A DNA stretch of 40,000 bases from Mesostigma viride (GCA_009746045.1 RPFO01000038.1:1251576-1291575), one strand, 5' to 3'; positions 1 to 9,869 are shown, numbered from the stretch's first letter. The notes: generated from the sequence alone by a model not told the origin. Made by a program: numbers and translations.

Positions 1-119
1 TGCTTAGACCCCCGCCGTTTGTGCGATGCCTTATTGCTTGTAGTAGCCGGCAGTGCGTCATTATCTGCCACTTCAGCAGGTGTGTGGCCGTAAAACTCGA
101 GGGCGGTTAGACTTGAAGG

Positions 120-756
120 CCATTAGATGTAAGTGGCTGAGTAAGGGACAGTGTGTGTGCGTGCGTGCGGGCGGGCAGGCGGCGGGCGGGGGCGGGCGGC
201 GCGGCGGGCGGCGGGCGGGCGGGCGGGCGGGCGGGCGGGCGGGCGGGCGGGCGGGCGGCGGGCGGCGGGCGGGCGGCGGGCGGGCGGGCGGGCGGGCGGG
301 CGGGCGGGCGGGCGGGCGGGCGGGCGGCGGGCGGGCGGGCGGGCGGCGGGCGGGCGGGCGGGCGGGCGGGCGGGCGGCGGGCGGGCGGGCGGGCGGGCGG
401 GCGGGCGGGCGGCGGGCGGGCGGGCGGGCGGCGGGCGGGCGGGCGGGCAGGCGGGCGGGCGGGCGGGCGGGCGGGCGGGCGGGCGGGCCAGCGGGCCGGC
501 GGGCGGGCGGGCGGGCGCGCGCGCGCGCGGGCGCGGGCGGCGGCGGGCGGGCGGGCGGGCGGGCGGGCGGGCGGGCGGCGCGGGCGGGCGGGCGGGCGGC
601 GGGCGGGCGGGCGGGCGGGCGGCGGGCGGGCGGGCGGGCGGGCGGGCGGGCGGGCGGGCGCGGGCGGGCGGGCGGGCGGGTGGGCGGGCGGGCGGGCGGG
701 TGCGTGTGGGTGCGTATGTTGAGAGGCATAGCGAAGTTGCATGTGGATAAAAGAAT
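120..756. repeat. GGGC microsatellite block, copy 1 of a tandem duplication
   Basis: A block made of a unique left flank (from CCATTAGATG), a long (GGGC)n array with GGC and CGC slips (about 169-700), and a unique right flank ending in GTGGATAAAAGAATC. The same left and right flanks recur around the next array, so the whole block is tandemly duplicated. All six frames stay open for hundreds of codons only because the unit lacks stops, and I do not treat them as genes. Bases 1-119 show nothing recognisable. The DPCD exon at 1830 needs more N-terminal sequence, so this block probably lies in a DPCD intron. Confidence 0.9.
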
Positions 757-1605
757 CCATTAGATGTAAGTGGCTGAGTAAGGGACAGTGTGTGTGCGTG
801 CGGGCGTGCGGGCGGGCGGGCGGGCGGGCGGGCGGGCGGGCGGGCGGGCGGGCGGCGGGCGGGCGGGCGGGCGGCGGGCGGCGGGCGGGCGGGCGGGCGG
901 GCGGGCGGGCGGGCGGGCGGCGGGCGGGCGGGCGGGCGGCGGGCGGGCGGGCGGGCAGGCGGGCGGGCGAGCGGGCGGCGGGCGGGCGGGCGGGCGGGCG
1001 GGCGGGCGGGCGGGCGGGCGGGCGGGCGGGCGGCGGGCGGCGGGCGGGCGGGCGTGCGGGCGGGCGTGCGTGCGTGCGTGCGTGCGGGCGGGCGGGCGGC
1101 GGGCGGGCGGGCGGGCGGGCGGGCGGGCGGGCGGGCGGGCGGGCGGGCGGGCGGGCGGCGGGCGGGCGGCGGGCGGGCGGGCGGGCGGGCGGGCGGCGGG
1201 CGGGCGGGCGGGCGGCGCGGGCGGGGGCGGGCGGGCGGGCGGGCGGCGGGCGGGCGGGCGGGCGGGCGGGCGGGCGGGCGGGCGGGCGGGCGGCGGGCGG
1301 GCGGGCGGCGGGCGGGCGGCGGGCGGGCGGGCGGCGGGCGGGCGGGCGGGCGGGCGGGCGGGCGGGCGGCGGCGGCGGCGGGCGGGCGGGCGGCGCGGGC
1401 GGGCGGCGGCGGGCGGGCGGGCGGGCGGGCGGCGGCGGGCGGGCGCGCGCGGGCGGGCGGGCGGGCGGGCGGGCGGGCGGCGGGCGGGCGGGCGGGCGGG
1501 CGGGGGGGTGGGCGGGCGGGCGGGCAGGCGGGCGGGCGTGCGGGCGGGTGCGTGTGGGTGCGTATGTTGAGAGGCATAGCGAAGTTGCATGTGGATAAAA
1601 GAATC
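757..1605. repeat. GGGC microsatellite block, copy 2
   Basis: Second copy of the block, with the same left flank (CCATTAGATGTAAGTGGCTG) and the same right flank (to GTGGATAAAAGAATC at 1605). The internal GGGC array (about 800-1552) is longer than in copy 1 and contains extra GGC, GTGC and CGC interruptions. One strand is nearly pure G-runs of three at four-base spacing, so G-quadruplex or slipped structures are likely. Confidence 0.9.
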
Positions 1606-1829
1606 TGCAGGTTCTAGGTTATCCCAGTATGTTCAACGCACCTTTCTCGACAATGTACAGCCACCTGTGGGTTCTCATCCTGCCGGCATGCTCCCTGGCT
1701 CCTGCACCCCTGTTACCCACCCCCTCTCTCTACACCTTCCTGTCTCCCCCTTTTGTCCCACTGAATCCAATCCACCCGCTGGTACAATTGCCTTCGTTCC
1801 TTATCCTCCGTTGTCCGATGGCCCCACAG

Positions 1830-4800
1830 TCCGTAAAGTTCGCGAGAAGAGCCTTCTAGGGGCGGAGGGTCCCTGGGTGTACGAGGTGGGCGATGCCCCC
1901 CGCAAGTTCAACGCAGCCAGCGACCTGCTGGTGGAGAGCAGTGCAAACGTAAGCCCTAGCTAACATGACATGTGCAGAGCGATGCGTCCTAGAGAACATG
2001 AAACGTGCATAGCGATGCCCTCGTAGGCTTAAAAACACAAGCAGCACGCTGTATAGCCTGGCACATCTTCAGTAGCGTACCACAGATGGTCGTTAGAATC
2101 ATGGGTTGGTCACAGGCTATACACACACCTGACATGTCTTTGCCCCCAATCGCCACAAGGCCGGGCATGGGAGGAACGTGGGCATGGCATGCACCCTGCT
2201 GCCGTGTGCTGGGCGGGGCTCGCATGGAGGACGGTGGATGCGTGCGCATGGGGACGCCATGCTTGCATACTTGGGTCTCGTGGCCTTGGGTGTTGTCACA
2301 AACTTGGGCAGCCTCGTGAATGGCATCAGTCCTCAGCTCTGAGCTCTGCCTTGCCAACCTTTAGTGGTCTGTATAGTCTGGTCATGAATCACCCCATTCA
2401 ATCATAATACAGTGTTGATCCATATATCATCATTATACAGTGTTGACAATTATACAGTGTTGATCCATGTATGGAATCGCTTACCGAGTGGTGCCCTGGC
2501 GCGCTCGCCATCCGCGCGGGAAGCAGTTGGCGGGCTGTCACGTTCCCCACTGGGGCTTGCCTTACTACAACTGATTGTCTATGTATAGGCGATCTATTTG
2601 GTTCAACATGAAGATTCCTCATCTTGTCCAATGCACGTGGTGTGCTGCCAACCTGTTGCTTCCGCGGAGGAAGTGCGTGGCACTCGCGGGAAGTATGTGG
2701 ACTGGTCTTCGCCGATGGTGGGCTCATGGGATTGGGGATGCTGGGGCAGCGCTGCGTGGGAGTGGTCCAACATGATCACAAGAATGTGGGTCCAACATTA
2801 TCGCAAGCCGACACCATTGCGGTGGCCACAGACGCCACCAGCAGATTGCCGCTGGGTTGCTATATCGTCTCGTTTTCCGTCGGATGCTCATGAGCACGTT
2901 GTTCCTGCGTCCACCCGCGGGTACCCGGCGATGGCCACCCACCAGTTTGCTCTCCTGACAGATGCGGCTCATATATGCTGTGCACGTGGGGTGTGCAGCC
3001 CATCTTTTCGCGAAAGGACGCCAAGGATGACTTTCAATGGCGGGTACGTGCGTGGCTTGCAGCTTGTTTATGCTTGCATCCCCATTGAGAGGCCAGGTCC
3101 TGAGCAGGTGGATACGCCCCACGCATGCCCCAACCATGCCCCAACCATGCCCCAACCATGCCCCAAACATTCCCCAAACATTCCCCAAACATGCCCCACA
3201 CATGCCCCAACCATGCCCCAACCATGCCCCAACCATGCCCCACACATGCCCCAACCATGCCCCAAACATGCCCCAACCATGCCCCAACCATGCCCCAACC
3301 ATTCCCCAAACATTCCCCAAACATGCCCCACACATGCCCCAAACATTCCCCAAACATGCCCCAAACATGCCCCACACATGCCCCAACCATGCCCCAACCA
3401 TGCCCCAACCATGCCCCAAACATGCCCCAACCATGCCCCAACCATGCCCCAACCATGCCCCAACCATGCCCCAAACATGCCCCAACCATGCCCCAACCAT
3501 GCCCCAAACATGCCCCAACCATGCCCCAACCATGCCCCAACCATGCCCCAACCATGCCCCAACCATGCCCCAAACATGCCCCAAACATGCATGTACACGT
3601 GGAAGTCGGTGCAACCTGTTGAGGCATGCCTACAGCTATGTTTCTGATCAAATACATCAAATACATGGCTCATCAGATGCTACACTTGGCGATCGCAGCA
3701 GTGTCACTAGTTTAAACCTGGTCTGTCACATTGCACAACCCACACGCCTCTGCGTGCTGGCGTGCTCACTCTCCTGTTCTGGTGATACCGCTTGGGAGGA
3801 TGGCCCCGCTCATGACCGCGATAGGTGAAAGAGGTTGTGGGCTGCCAGAACCACACTAGAACAATCCGCAACTGCCACTGCCACAGGGACTGCCACACAG
3901 GCAGACCAAGGTTGCAAGGTTTTAGCGACGTCTTGTTAGTTAGGCTCATCACTACCCAGCACTATGGTCGTGCTTTTCCTTGATTTGAGGGGGGGGTTCG
4001 AAATTGTGCTGTAGACTTGAAGAAGAAACGGGGGTGCAGATTTGTAATGGTGTCCGGATGCATCCGATAACATATCAGTTCCCTGTAGCAGAGTACGTCT
4101 TGTATCCTGGCAGTTAGCATGGTCCGCACGGGTGTGCGCGAGTGCCTAGTGAGGCAGGACACTAGTACCTCTGCATCCTGGCAACGGCCTATCACATGAA
4201 GTTTGTTTCTGAAGAGGGCACCTCTGAGGGGCATTCTAGTGCACGGTGGGCCTGGTTCCTCATCAGGGCATTTGCTGCGGCTTGCCTGCTTGTGCACGCT
4301 CTCTGTTTTGCTTGCTTGCGCACACGCTCTGTTTTGCCTGCTTGCGCACGCGCTGTGTTTTGCCTGCTTGCGCGTGCTCCCCGCCTGCAATGTTTATCCA
4401 CCCTCCCCTCAGGTGCGCAACCTCCCCTACCCCGCAAGCACGTATTCGGTGACCGTGGACACCCCCCAGCGACAGATCGTTGTCCGCACCAGCAATAAGA
4501 AGTGGGTGGCCGCGCGTACACGAGTTGTGCACGTCTCTGTGTATGTGTGTGCGTGTTGCATGTATGTGTGTGTACTAACTCGTGTGCATGTGTGTGTGTG
4601 TGTGTTTGCGGTTCACATGTGCACGGCAGCTGTGACCGTAAGGCTTGCGTCGGTCCCCTGTTATCATTTGTAAGATAATATCTACGTAGTCGCCCTTCCA
4701 GCTATCGCAGGAGTTGAGCTGCTACTTACGTTTCGTGCAACGTGTGGGTCTGTTTTAATGGGTGCCGACATGCAATGCAGGAAGTCCTGTGCCCCGGATC

Positions 4801-6156
4801 TCTTTCCATCCCCTGGGTAGCAGCACGGAAGCAATTAATCAACTTTCCTTGTGTAGGGTGGCGCCTCACTGCCATGTCATGACACGCAGCCAAAATGGGG
4901 TCCAGGATGATACCAGGATCCCAGATCAACCAGCCACGCGATCAGGTCCTTACCCACCGAGTGCGGACTTCCCTGATATCTAATGCATGCCACATGGTCT
5001 GACTTGTGTTAACAAGGGCCCGTGACAAGGATGCATCCTAGTGCTCAAAGCTGCCCACCCCCACCCCCCCTTTCTCTCTCTCGCTCTGTCTCAATTTTCC
5101 CCTTCCCCCCGCCCCTATCTCTCTCTGTCACATACACACACACCACACACACGCATAGTCACTAACACACGCATGCACGCCGATGGACGCACATGTCTGC
5201 CACGCGGTGCAGGTACTTCAAACGCTTCAACATCCCTGAGATGGATGCCGCAGGGATCCCCCTCAGTGAAGACGAGCTCAGCTGGGAATACGCCAACAAC
5301 ACGCTCATCATTTCCGTACGTGAAGCCAGCATAGCCATTCCGATTGGTGTGCCGTGGGGCAGTCGACCAGTCGTGCAAACCTAGGGACAGACAGGGCACT
5401 CCACTTCATTCCTTCCTTTCAAAAGTCTTGCTGATAGCTTATATACCGTAGAGGTCAAAATCAATTTGCGACAAACCTACTTTGCGACCCAAAAACAGGG
5501 TGAAATTTATAGTTTGCGACCCAAAATGAAGGCAAATTTTTAGGTTTGCGAGCCCATCGACTTGTTTATGGTCAGTGGCAGGTACTCGATGTTGTAAATT
5601 TATAGGCCAGCAGGCTTGACTGCCTGCTGGCCTGCCGGCCTCCCCGCTCTTCTGCCATCGTGCCAAGACAACGTGCATGGCTGCACAAGCCTTTGGCTTT
5701 CGCATGACAAGTGACAAAAGGCGCGAAAGTTTTTGCGCCACGCGTTCGTTCTACCTGTCTGCGTGCGGCACGGCGCAGGCGCGACGCGGTAAGTTTTGAA
5801 CTTTGCGACCCAAAATGAAGCCCATGGAAAGTAGTTTGCGAGGTCGATTCGCAAAGAGGTTTGTCGCAAAGTGATTTTGACCACTACGTTAATAATAAAT
5901 AAACCATCAGCGACATGAGGAGTTGCCTGCACTGTTTTCTGAAGCCATCAGCAGTGGCGCGGCTGACCCCCCGAATCGGCTCTGATGGATTGTGACTATC
6001 CACTGGCTTGCGTCTCCGTGTCTCCCCCACCCCCCATACCAGTACTCCAAGCCCAAGGCGATCATCGCGGCCGAGACGAAAGCCAAGATGGAGAAGCTGA
6101 GCCTTAAGGCAGACAGTGCGGCCAAGGAGGGGGACGTGGACTGTAAGACTCAGTGA
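1830..6156 (+). CDS. DPCD: DPCD family protein, five 3' exons (N-terminus lies upstream of the window)
   Basis: DPCD (deleted in primary ciliary dyskinesia) is a conserved factor of ciliated organisms, known to associate with RUVBL1/RUVBL2 in dynein-arm or axoneme assembly. Exons read by eye, all GT-AG and phase-compatible: 1830-1948 (VRKVREKSLLGAEGPW...ESSAN), 2999-3043 (PIFSRKDAKDDFQWR), 4413-4501 (VRNLPYP...VVRTSNK), 5213-5315 (YFKRFNIPEMD...NTLIIS) and 6043-6156 (YSKPK...GDVDCKTQ, then TGA). Joined they give about 155 codons that follow the animal protein collinearly, including the IRNLPYP-like core, the NKKY(Y/F)K(K/R)F segment and the near-invariant end GDxDCKTQ. Animal DPCD is about 200 residues, so roughly 45-50 N-terminal residues are missing. 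The first visible exon starts in mid-codon after an acceptor, and no matching exon was seen in 1-1829. Introns are 1050, 1369, 711 and 727 bp and repeat-rich. Confidence 0.92.
3124..3588. repeat. 11-bp minisatellite in a DPCD intron
   Basis: About 42 tandem copies of an 11-bp unit, consensus CATGCCCCAAC. Variants are CATTCCCCAAA, CATGCCCCAAA and CATGCCCCACA, with the variants interspersed rather than clustered. The array begins about 80 bp after the donor of the 45-nt DPCD exon. It is open in all frames, which yields spurious proteins of the MPQPCPNHAPT type on both strands. Confidence 0.92.
4283..4380. repeat. 26-bp tandem repeat just upstream of a DPCD splice acceptor
   Basis: Three full copies and one partial copy of a 26-bp unit (TGCCTGCTTGCGCACGCGCT plus CTGTTT, with variants) at 4283-4308, 4309-4334, 4335-4360 and 4361-4380. 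It ends about 30 bp before the acceptor of the exon at 4413 and may contribute pyrimidine-rich sequence to that intron end. Simple GT repeats follow in the next intron (about 4535-4610), and a CT/CA-rich stretch precedes the acceptor at 5213. Confidence 0.75.
5447..5888. mobile_element. MITE-like foldback element in a DPCD intron
   Basis: The left end (CGTAGAGGTCAAAATCAATT then TGCGACAAACCT) is the reverse complement, with few mismatches, of the right end (AGGTTTGTCGCAAAGTGATT then TTGACCACTACG). This gives terminal inverted repeats of about 32 bp around a 442-bp element. Subterminal copies of TTTGCGACCCAAAA occur near both ends, as in short non-autonomous DNA transposons. No convincing coding frame is present. 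The target duplication is not clear, so the superfamily is not assigned. Confidence 0.72.
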
Positions 6157-7030
6157 GGGGGGAGGGGCCCAGGTTGGAACCCGCAAGAGGCAGTGATAAG
6201 GTTCAGTGCCTTTGAACGCATCGCCAATGTAGAGAAAAGTGCCAAGGAAAGTATGCAAAATCTGAAACATGCCGTAGGCTGAAGCTGAACTCCTGTCCAG
6301 TTCTGTGTGCTGAACTTTCTGGGACAGTGCTCCTGTCCTCAAGCTGGAGCTGGTCTTCAAATAGTCTGCTGCCAATTTGTTTTCCAGTCGCGATCGGGTT
6401 GTCAGCATGGGAAGGTGGGTTGGGCTGGCCGTTGGTATGGAGGCCCCAGGTCACATAATTTGCAATACGCACAAAGCAGACCGCATGGCAGCTGAGCCTC
6501 GCATTCAGGAGATTATCAGGGATACGTGCTTCCTGCCCAGGTGTAAGAGCGGGACACTGCATACCCCAGATGCAGCCAGGGTTGTGCAACATGTTGCATA
6601 CGGTTGCCATGACAACCCTTCGCAGCATTGACCACCTTGAGTTGACCACCTGGCCCGGCTACCCAGGTCAGCAGGGTCTTCTCACCACAACAATATGCCT
6701 CCTGGAGATCCGCCGAAACAGATGTGCTCCATCCGGAAGTTGTCAAGCCCTTTCCACCACAGGCTCCACCATGGTGACTTTGGCATTCACCATGTTACAC
6801 GCAGTCTCGGAAAACATTTCCATCATGAAACCAACCTAGTCCAGAAGCAACGTCTTTTTGCAATGGCCCTGAAGTCCCTCGTGGCGATTGCATGATCTAC
6901 TTGGCTCCGTGCGTGCTTAACCTCAACTAGCTTACAGCATCCCTGCCTATAGATCGATTGGCTGCCATCTACATAGTCATCACGTTGTGGGACAGTGCCG
7001 CAACAGGGCCAGTCAGGGCCCTGCCCCCTA
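6157..7030. other. DPCD 3' flank, nothing recognised
   Basis: Sequence after the DPCD stop codon. I see no clear coding frame, no obvious polyadenylation signal of the TGTAA type close to the stop, and no repeat structure. Short frames on both strands here do not resemble any family I know. Confidence 0.5.
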
Positions 7031-7066
7031 TATCAAAGAGACAGCCAGTGCAGGCCAGAAATCCGG
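7031..7066 (+). repeat. Dispersed motif R (GAGACARCCAGYGYAGGSCA), copy 1
   Basis: The stretch TATCAAAGAGACAGCCAGTG followed by CAGGCCAGAAATCCGG recurs with few changes on the minus strand at 16826-16868 and on the plus strand at 36491-36522. Such a match over about 30 bp at three unlinked places marks it as part of a dispersed repeat. Its nature is not clear. Confidence 0.55.
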
Positions 7067-7079
7067 ACCATGGTAGCTC

Positions 7080-7136
7080 TTGGATAGTCCAGATGACGCG
7101 GAGTCGCTATCTGCAACTGCAGACCTGGGCGAATGA
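7080..7136 (+). pseudogene. Conserved acidic C-terminal coding remnant DSPDDAESLSAT-DLGE, copy 1
   Basis: Reads LDSPDDAESLSATADLGE followed by TGA. The same peptide tail (with P for the second A) and stop occur at 12984-13040. Five of the six base differences between the copies fall on third codon positions and are silent, which indicates that a reading frame was under selection. The frame is closed by a TAG just upstream here, so this is a fragment or a terminal exon, probably of a mobile-element gene. The parent protein is not recognised. Confidence 0.5.
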
Positions 7137-7556
7137 GTCGCGCCGCTTGCTTTTGTGGGTGCAGTATCCGTGTAGAAAAGAACCTCGTCGGGTACTCCGT
7201 GGCATGCCTTCAGTGCATGTTCACGCACTTACTTATGGTATAGCTTCGAGCCTGCATGCATAGTTGTCTCACTTAGTCTAGATATTTGCGTCCTATTTAC
7301 TACGTGTATACATCCTAGATAATTAGATTGACTGGTAGATCGGCAAGGTCGCCCACACCATCATCATAAGCGTTATAATTCGATCTCCGCGGCTCCGCAT
7401 GGGATTGATCGACGTACTGCGCACGGACTATAATTAAAATGGTACTTTGTCACGTTAATTGCATGATAAGTAAGTAAGAGTACTTGCGTGTCATGCGCAA
7501 AGGCATGCCACGGAGTACTATGCTAATCTCATTAGAAAAAATAATTACACAAAAGT
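7137..7556. other. AT-richer spacer, nothing recognised
   Basis: About 420 bp without a convincing frame. It contains the 15-mer TAGTTGTCTCACTTA (7261-7275), which also occurs at 16441-16455, so part of it is probably dispersed repeat sequence. Confidence 0.4.
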
Positions 7557-7733
7557 TTAAACAAATATCGTCTGCATCAGTCCCCAACCATTAAGCACTA
7601 GATGGGGATCCTCCATGTAATCCTCATCCGAGCTGTCCTCTACTGCAATGGCAGACGAGGCGGTAGTGTAGCGGCTATCTTCAGGGCCAATAACCTCCAC
7701 CTGCTTAGAACGTTTGCCTAGCTGTGCCACCAT
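7557..7733 (-). CDS. Small ORF, 58 residues, acidic, unrecognised
   Basis: An ATG-initiated frame on the minus strand of 58 codons plus TAA, beginning MVAQLGKRSKQVEVIGPEDS and containing an acidic segment EDSSDEDYMEDP. The composition (basic start, acidic middle, few rare residues) looks more like protein than noise. It could be a real small protein, or the first exon or leading end of a mobile-element protein. There is no partner gene and no homology I can name. Confidence 0.3.
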   Translation of the reverse strand: MVAQLGKRSKQVEVIGPEDSRYTTASSAIAVEDSSDEDYMEDPHLVLNGWGLMQTIFV

Positions 7734-7869
7734 ACCTAGTCACGTGCACCGCTAACGCACGGTACACAACCAGCCATAGCCTTAGCTTAGTCCTTGTACA
7801 GCCATGCTACGCCCTAGCTGGCTTCGATCAGATTACTTGCCCACGCTCCTTGTTATGATATGCTCACAT

Positions 7870-7946
7870 GGGTCTTATTGCACCCACAGATTGCCGGATC
7901 GTTAGCGTGTCCGTTTAGCTAGCGCGCCCGAATGCAGCTGTGGCAT
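7870..7946 (+). mobile_element. Short retroelement family C, left part (split by the ORF1-element dimer)
   Basis: The stretch GCACCCACAGATTGCC ... GCAGCTGTGGCAT resembles 23720-23768 (GCACACCCACAGTTTGCC ... GCAGCTGTGGCCT). The continuation of the same element (GCATGCCTCTGGCATGAAGG and onwards) lies at 11940-12081, on the far side of the dimer insertion. The 13-bp GCAGCTGTGGCAT is present on both sides as a target duplication (7934-7946 and 11940-11952). Confidence 0.55.
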
Positions 7947-8434
7947 TAATTAGGAACATAACTCCGTTGGGAGTATATGTAGCACATAGCCCATTGAATT
8001 GAATTGAATTGTAACATAACTCCGTTGGGAGTATATGTAGCACATAGCCCAGAGAAGGGGCATATGGCCTATCATACATTCTAGGCTACTTCATGCAAGG
8101 GTGGGAATGTAAGCTACCCCTGCTCTAGGTGCACCAGGGCACCTGCACCCTCATGGTCTATCACGCTATGCCCGGGTAAGGGGGGAGCATGCCTGTGAGG
8201 GAGGAAGATCATCATGGCTATACAAGAGCTAGGACATGGCTTCTCGACAGAGAGCATCTCTCTGCATGGCATAGCATGGCTCAATTCTTAATGCAACATC
8301 CATGGGGGTCCCGTTATAGGCAGGGCTTGGCTAAATTCTGTAGACAACATCCATGGGGGCCATTATGGGCGCACATGCGCGTGGGCCACATGCTAGGCTA
8401 AGCCTGACTAATCTACACTACTGGTATGAATTCC

Positions 8435-9781
8435 CTAGTCTGGGGTGGCAGGAGGGGGCTGCCAGGGCTTGTGGTCAACGTGGATGACCGCCCCCCTCCA
8501 GTATACCGGCTTCCCCCCTGCGCTGTGCCGGAGCTGAAGGTAGGTCGGCCATAGCTCGCGTCGCCGCTGTTGCTGAGCCAGGGTCAAGTCGTCGTCCAGC
8601 GTGAAGCGAGTCCTCGAGAGCTTCTTGCGGCATTTAAGGAACGACAGCTTGTCCGCCATGTACTTAAAGGTGAGGAGCACGGGTGCCGGGCCAGCCTTCC
8701 CCCGCGCGCGGGGGAGGCGGACAGCCGACACGTCCAGCTCACCAGTGAGTAGCATGGGGGCAAGAATGTCGCGCTTAAATGCCTCAAGAAGGCCCGTGGA
8801 GGTCTCACCTGCCGGCTGGTCGAAGTGCTTGACGATGACATTGTGGCTGCGCCGGGCGATGTCGGTTTCCTCGCGAAGGTCGAGGGCTTGTTGCTTTAGT
8901 TGTGCCGAGATGGTGGAGGTGGTGGAGGTGGTGTGCTGCTTAAGCAAGTCCGCCCAGGTGGAGGGAACATCACTGGCCGGGCCAGCAGGTGCCGGCTGGG
9001 CAGCGATTTCCTGCACCGCTTGGGCGGTGAGGCCGGCGGTGTCATGCAAGCGCTCAAGGGCGGTGGCGGTGGCTTGAAGGCGTTGGTCGACGTCGAGGAG
9101 CTGGGCTTTGATGTCGGCAGTGAAGGCGGAAACGGCGGTGGAGGTGGAGGCGGCGGCGGTGGAAATGTGAGGAAGTTCAGCAGTCAGCGTGCCGCCGATT
9201 GCTGAAATGTCGGCAGCAAGGGGGGTCACGTGCTGCTGAAAGGCTTCCGTCAGGATGGAACGGAGTGTGGGGGCGGAGATGGATGGAGCCCAGATCTCGC
9301 CGTCAGAGCGCTGGAGAAGGGAGTTGAGGACGACGTGCTGGAGTTCGGGGCGGGAGCAGCCAAGCATGGCGCCGGAGGCTAGCCAGGGGCTGCCGTTGCT
9401 GCAGAGGAGGCGACCTTGGTCGGAGAGATGGAGGCACAGGTCGTAAAGCGAGGCGTAGTCCCCGAAGAAGATGCAGTCCATAGCATCCTCAGGAGACATG
9501 TTGTTCCAGTCGTGGTCATCGACCTTGAAAGGGTGGAACCGAAAGCGCGGTTCCGAGGGGCGGGACCATCCTGTTTTGTCGGCTGGGCGGGTGCGTTTCG
9601 GGTCAGGCGATGCCGATGGCGAGGCTTTAAGCCCGGGAGGTTGCTGGGTGGCTACCAGTGCACGACTAGTGTCACCGCTGCCTGCCGGACCTGATGGCGA
9701 AGCTGCAGCCGAAGCTGCCGCATTTTCATGGGCGAGCGCATCCGCCAAACTGCGTTGCGTCAAAGGACGTTTGCTCGTCAT
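8435..9781 (-). CDS. L1 ORF1p-like RNA-binding protein of a non-autonomous retroelement
   Basis: Intact 448-residue frame. Layout: a low-complexity Ala/Ser/Pro N-terminus with a basic PKRTRP patch (about 61-66); a conserved globular block (about 85-170, containing MDCIFFGDYASLYDLC and LLQRSDGEIWAPSISAPT); a helical, probably coiled-coil region (about 170-305); an RRM-like region starting NVIVKHFDQP (about 314) with a second strand APVLLTFKYMADKLSFLK (about 366-383); and a C-terminal domain RFTLDDDLTLAQQQRRRELW with YWRGAVIHV. This order matches LINE-1 ORF1 proteins, which trimerise, bind element RNA and act as nucleic-acid chaperones. The same block structure survives in copies 2-5. The start is the first ATG after the conserved 5' UTR, the same place as in copies 2 and 3. 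No reverse transcriptase or endonuclease accompanies it. Assignment to the L1-ORF1/Transposase_22-like fold is by motif pattern, not by a search. Confidence 0.8.
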   Translation of the reverse strand: MTSKRPLTQRSLADALAHENAAASAAASPSGPAGSGDTSRALVATQQPPGLKASPSASPDPKRTRPADKTGWSRPSEPRFRFHPFKVDDHDWNNMSPEDAMDCIFFGDYASLYDLCLHLSDQGRLLCSNGSPWLASGAMLGCSRPELQHVVLNSLLQRSDGEIWAPSISAPTLRSILTEAFQQHVTPLAADISAIGGTLTAELPHISTAAASTSTAVSAFTADIKAQLLDVDQRLQATATALERLHDTAGLTAQAVQEIAAQPAPAGPASDVPSTWADLLKQHTTSTTSTISAQLKQQALDLREETDIARRSHNVIVKHFDQPAGETSTGLLEAFKRDILAPMLLTGELDVSAVRLPRARGKAGPAPVLLTFKYMADKLSFLKCRKKLSRTRFTLDDDLTLAQQQRRRELWPTYLQLRHSAGGKPVYWRGAVIHVDHKPWQPPPATPD

Positions 9782-9869
9782 ATATTGCGTGTTAGATTCG
9801 GAAAATTATATCAGCATGTGCGTCTTAGAAAGACGAAGCGATAGTGATATTCACAGCTGAATTTGGGGC

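Noticed and set aside
120-135. GTAAGT in the left flank of the GGGC block as a DPCD splice donor
   Set aside because: The preceding codons in no frame match the DPCD N-terminus, and the same GTAAGT recurs in the duplicated flank.
53-1617. Long frames on both strands through the GGGC arrays (poly-GRAGG or poly-PPARP proteins)
   Set aside because: The unit lacks stop codons in any frame, so all six frames are open. No unique domain is attached and the array length is not constrained to a frame.
3034-3828. Histidine/proline and glycine/tryptophan repeat proteins from the 11-bp minisatellite
   Set aside because: Period 11 rotates all frames, the array is inside a DPCD intron, and no conserved flanking domain exists.
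3990-4010. tRNA or pol III B-box (GGTTCGAA)
   Set aside because: No matching A-box, acceptor stem or cloverleaf in the surrounding sequence.
8570-9860. Plus-strand frames opposite the ORF1-like gene
   Set aside because: Mirror frames of a GC-rich coding region; only the minus-strand frame has conserved motifs in several copies.
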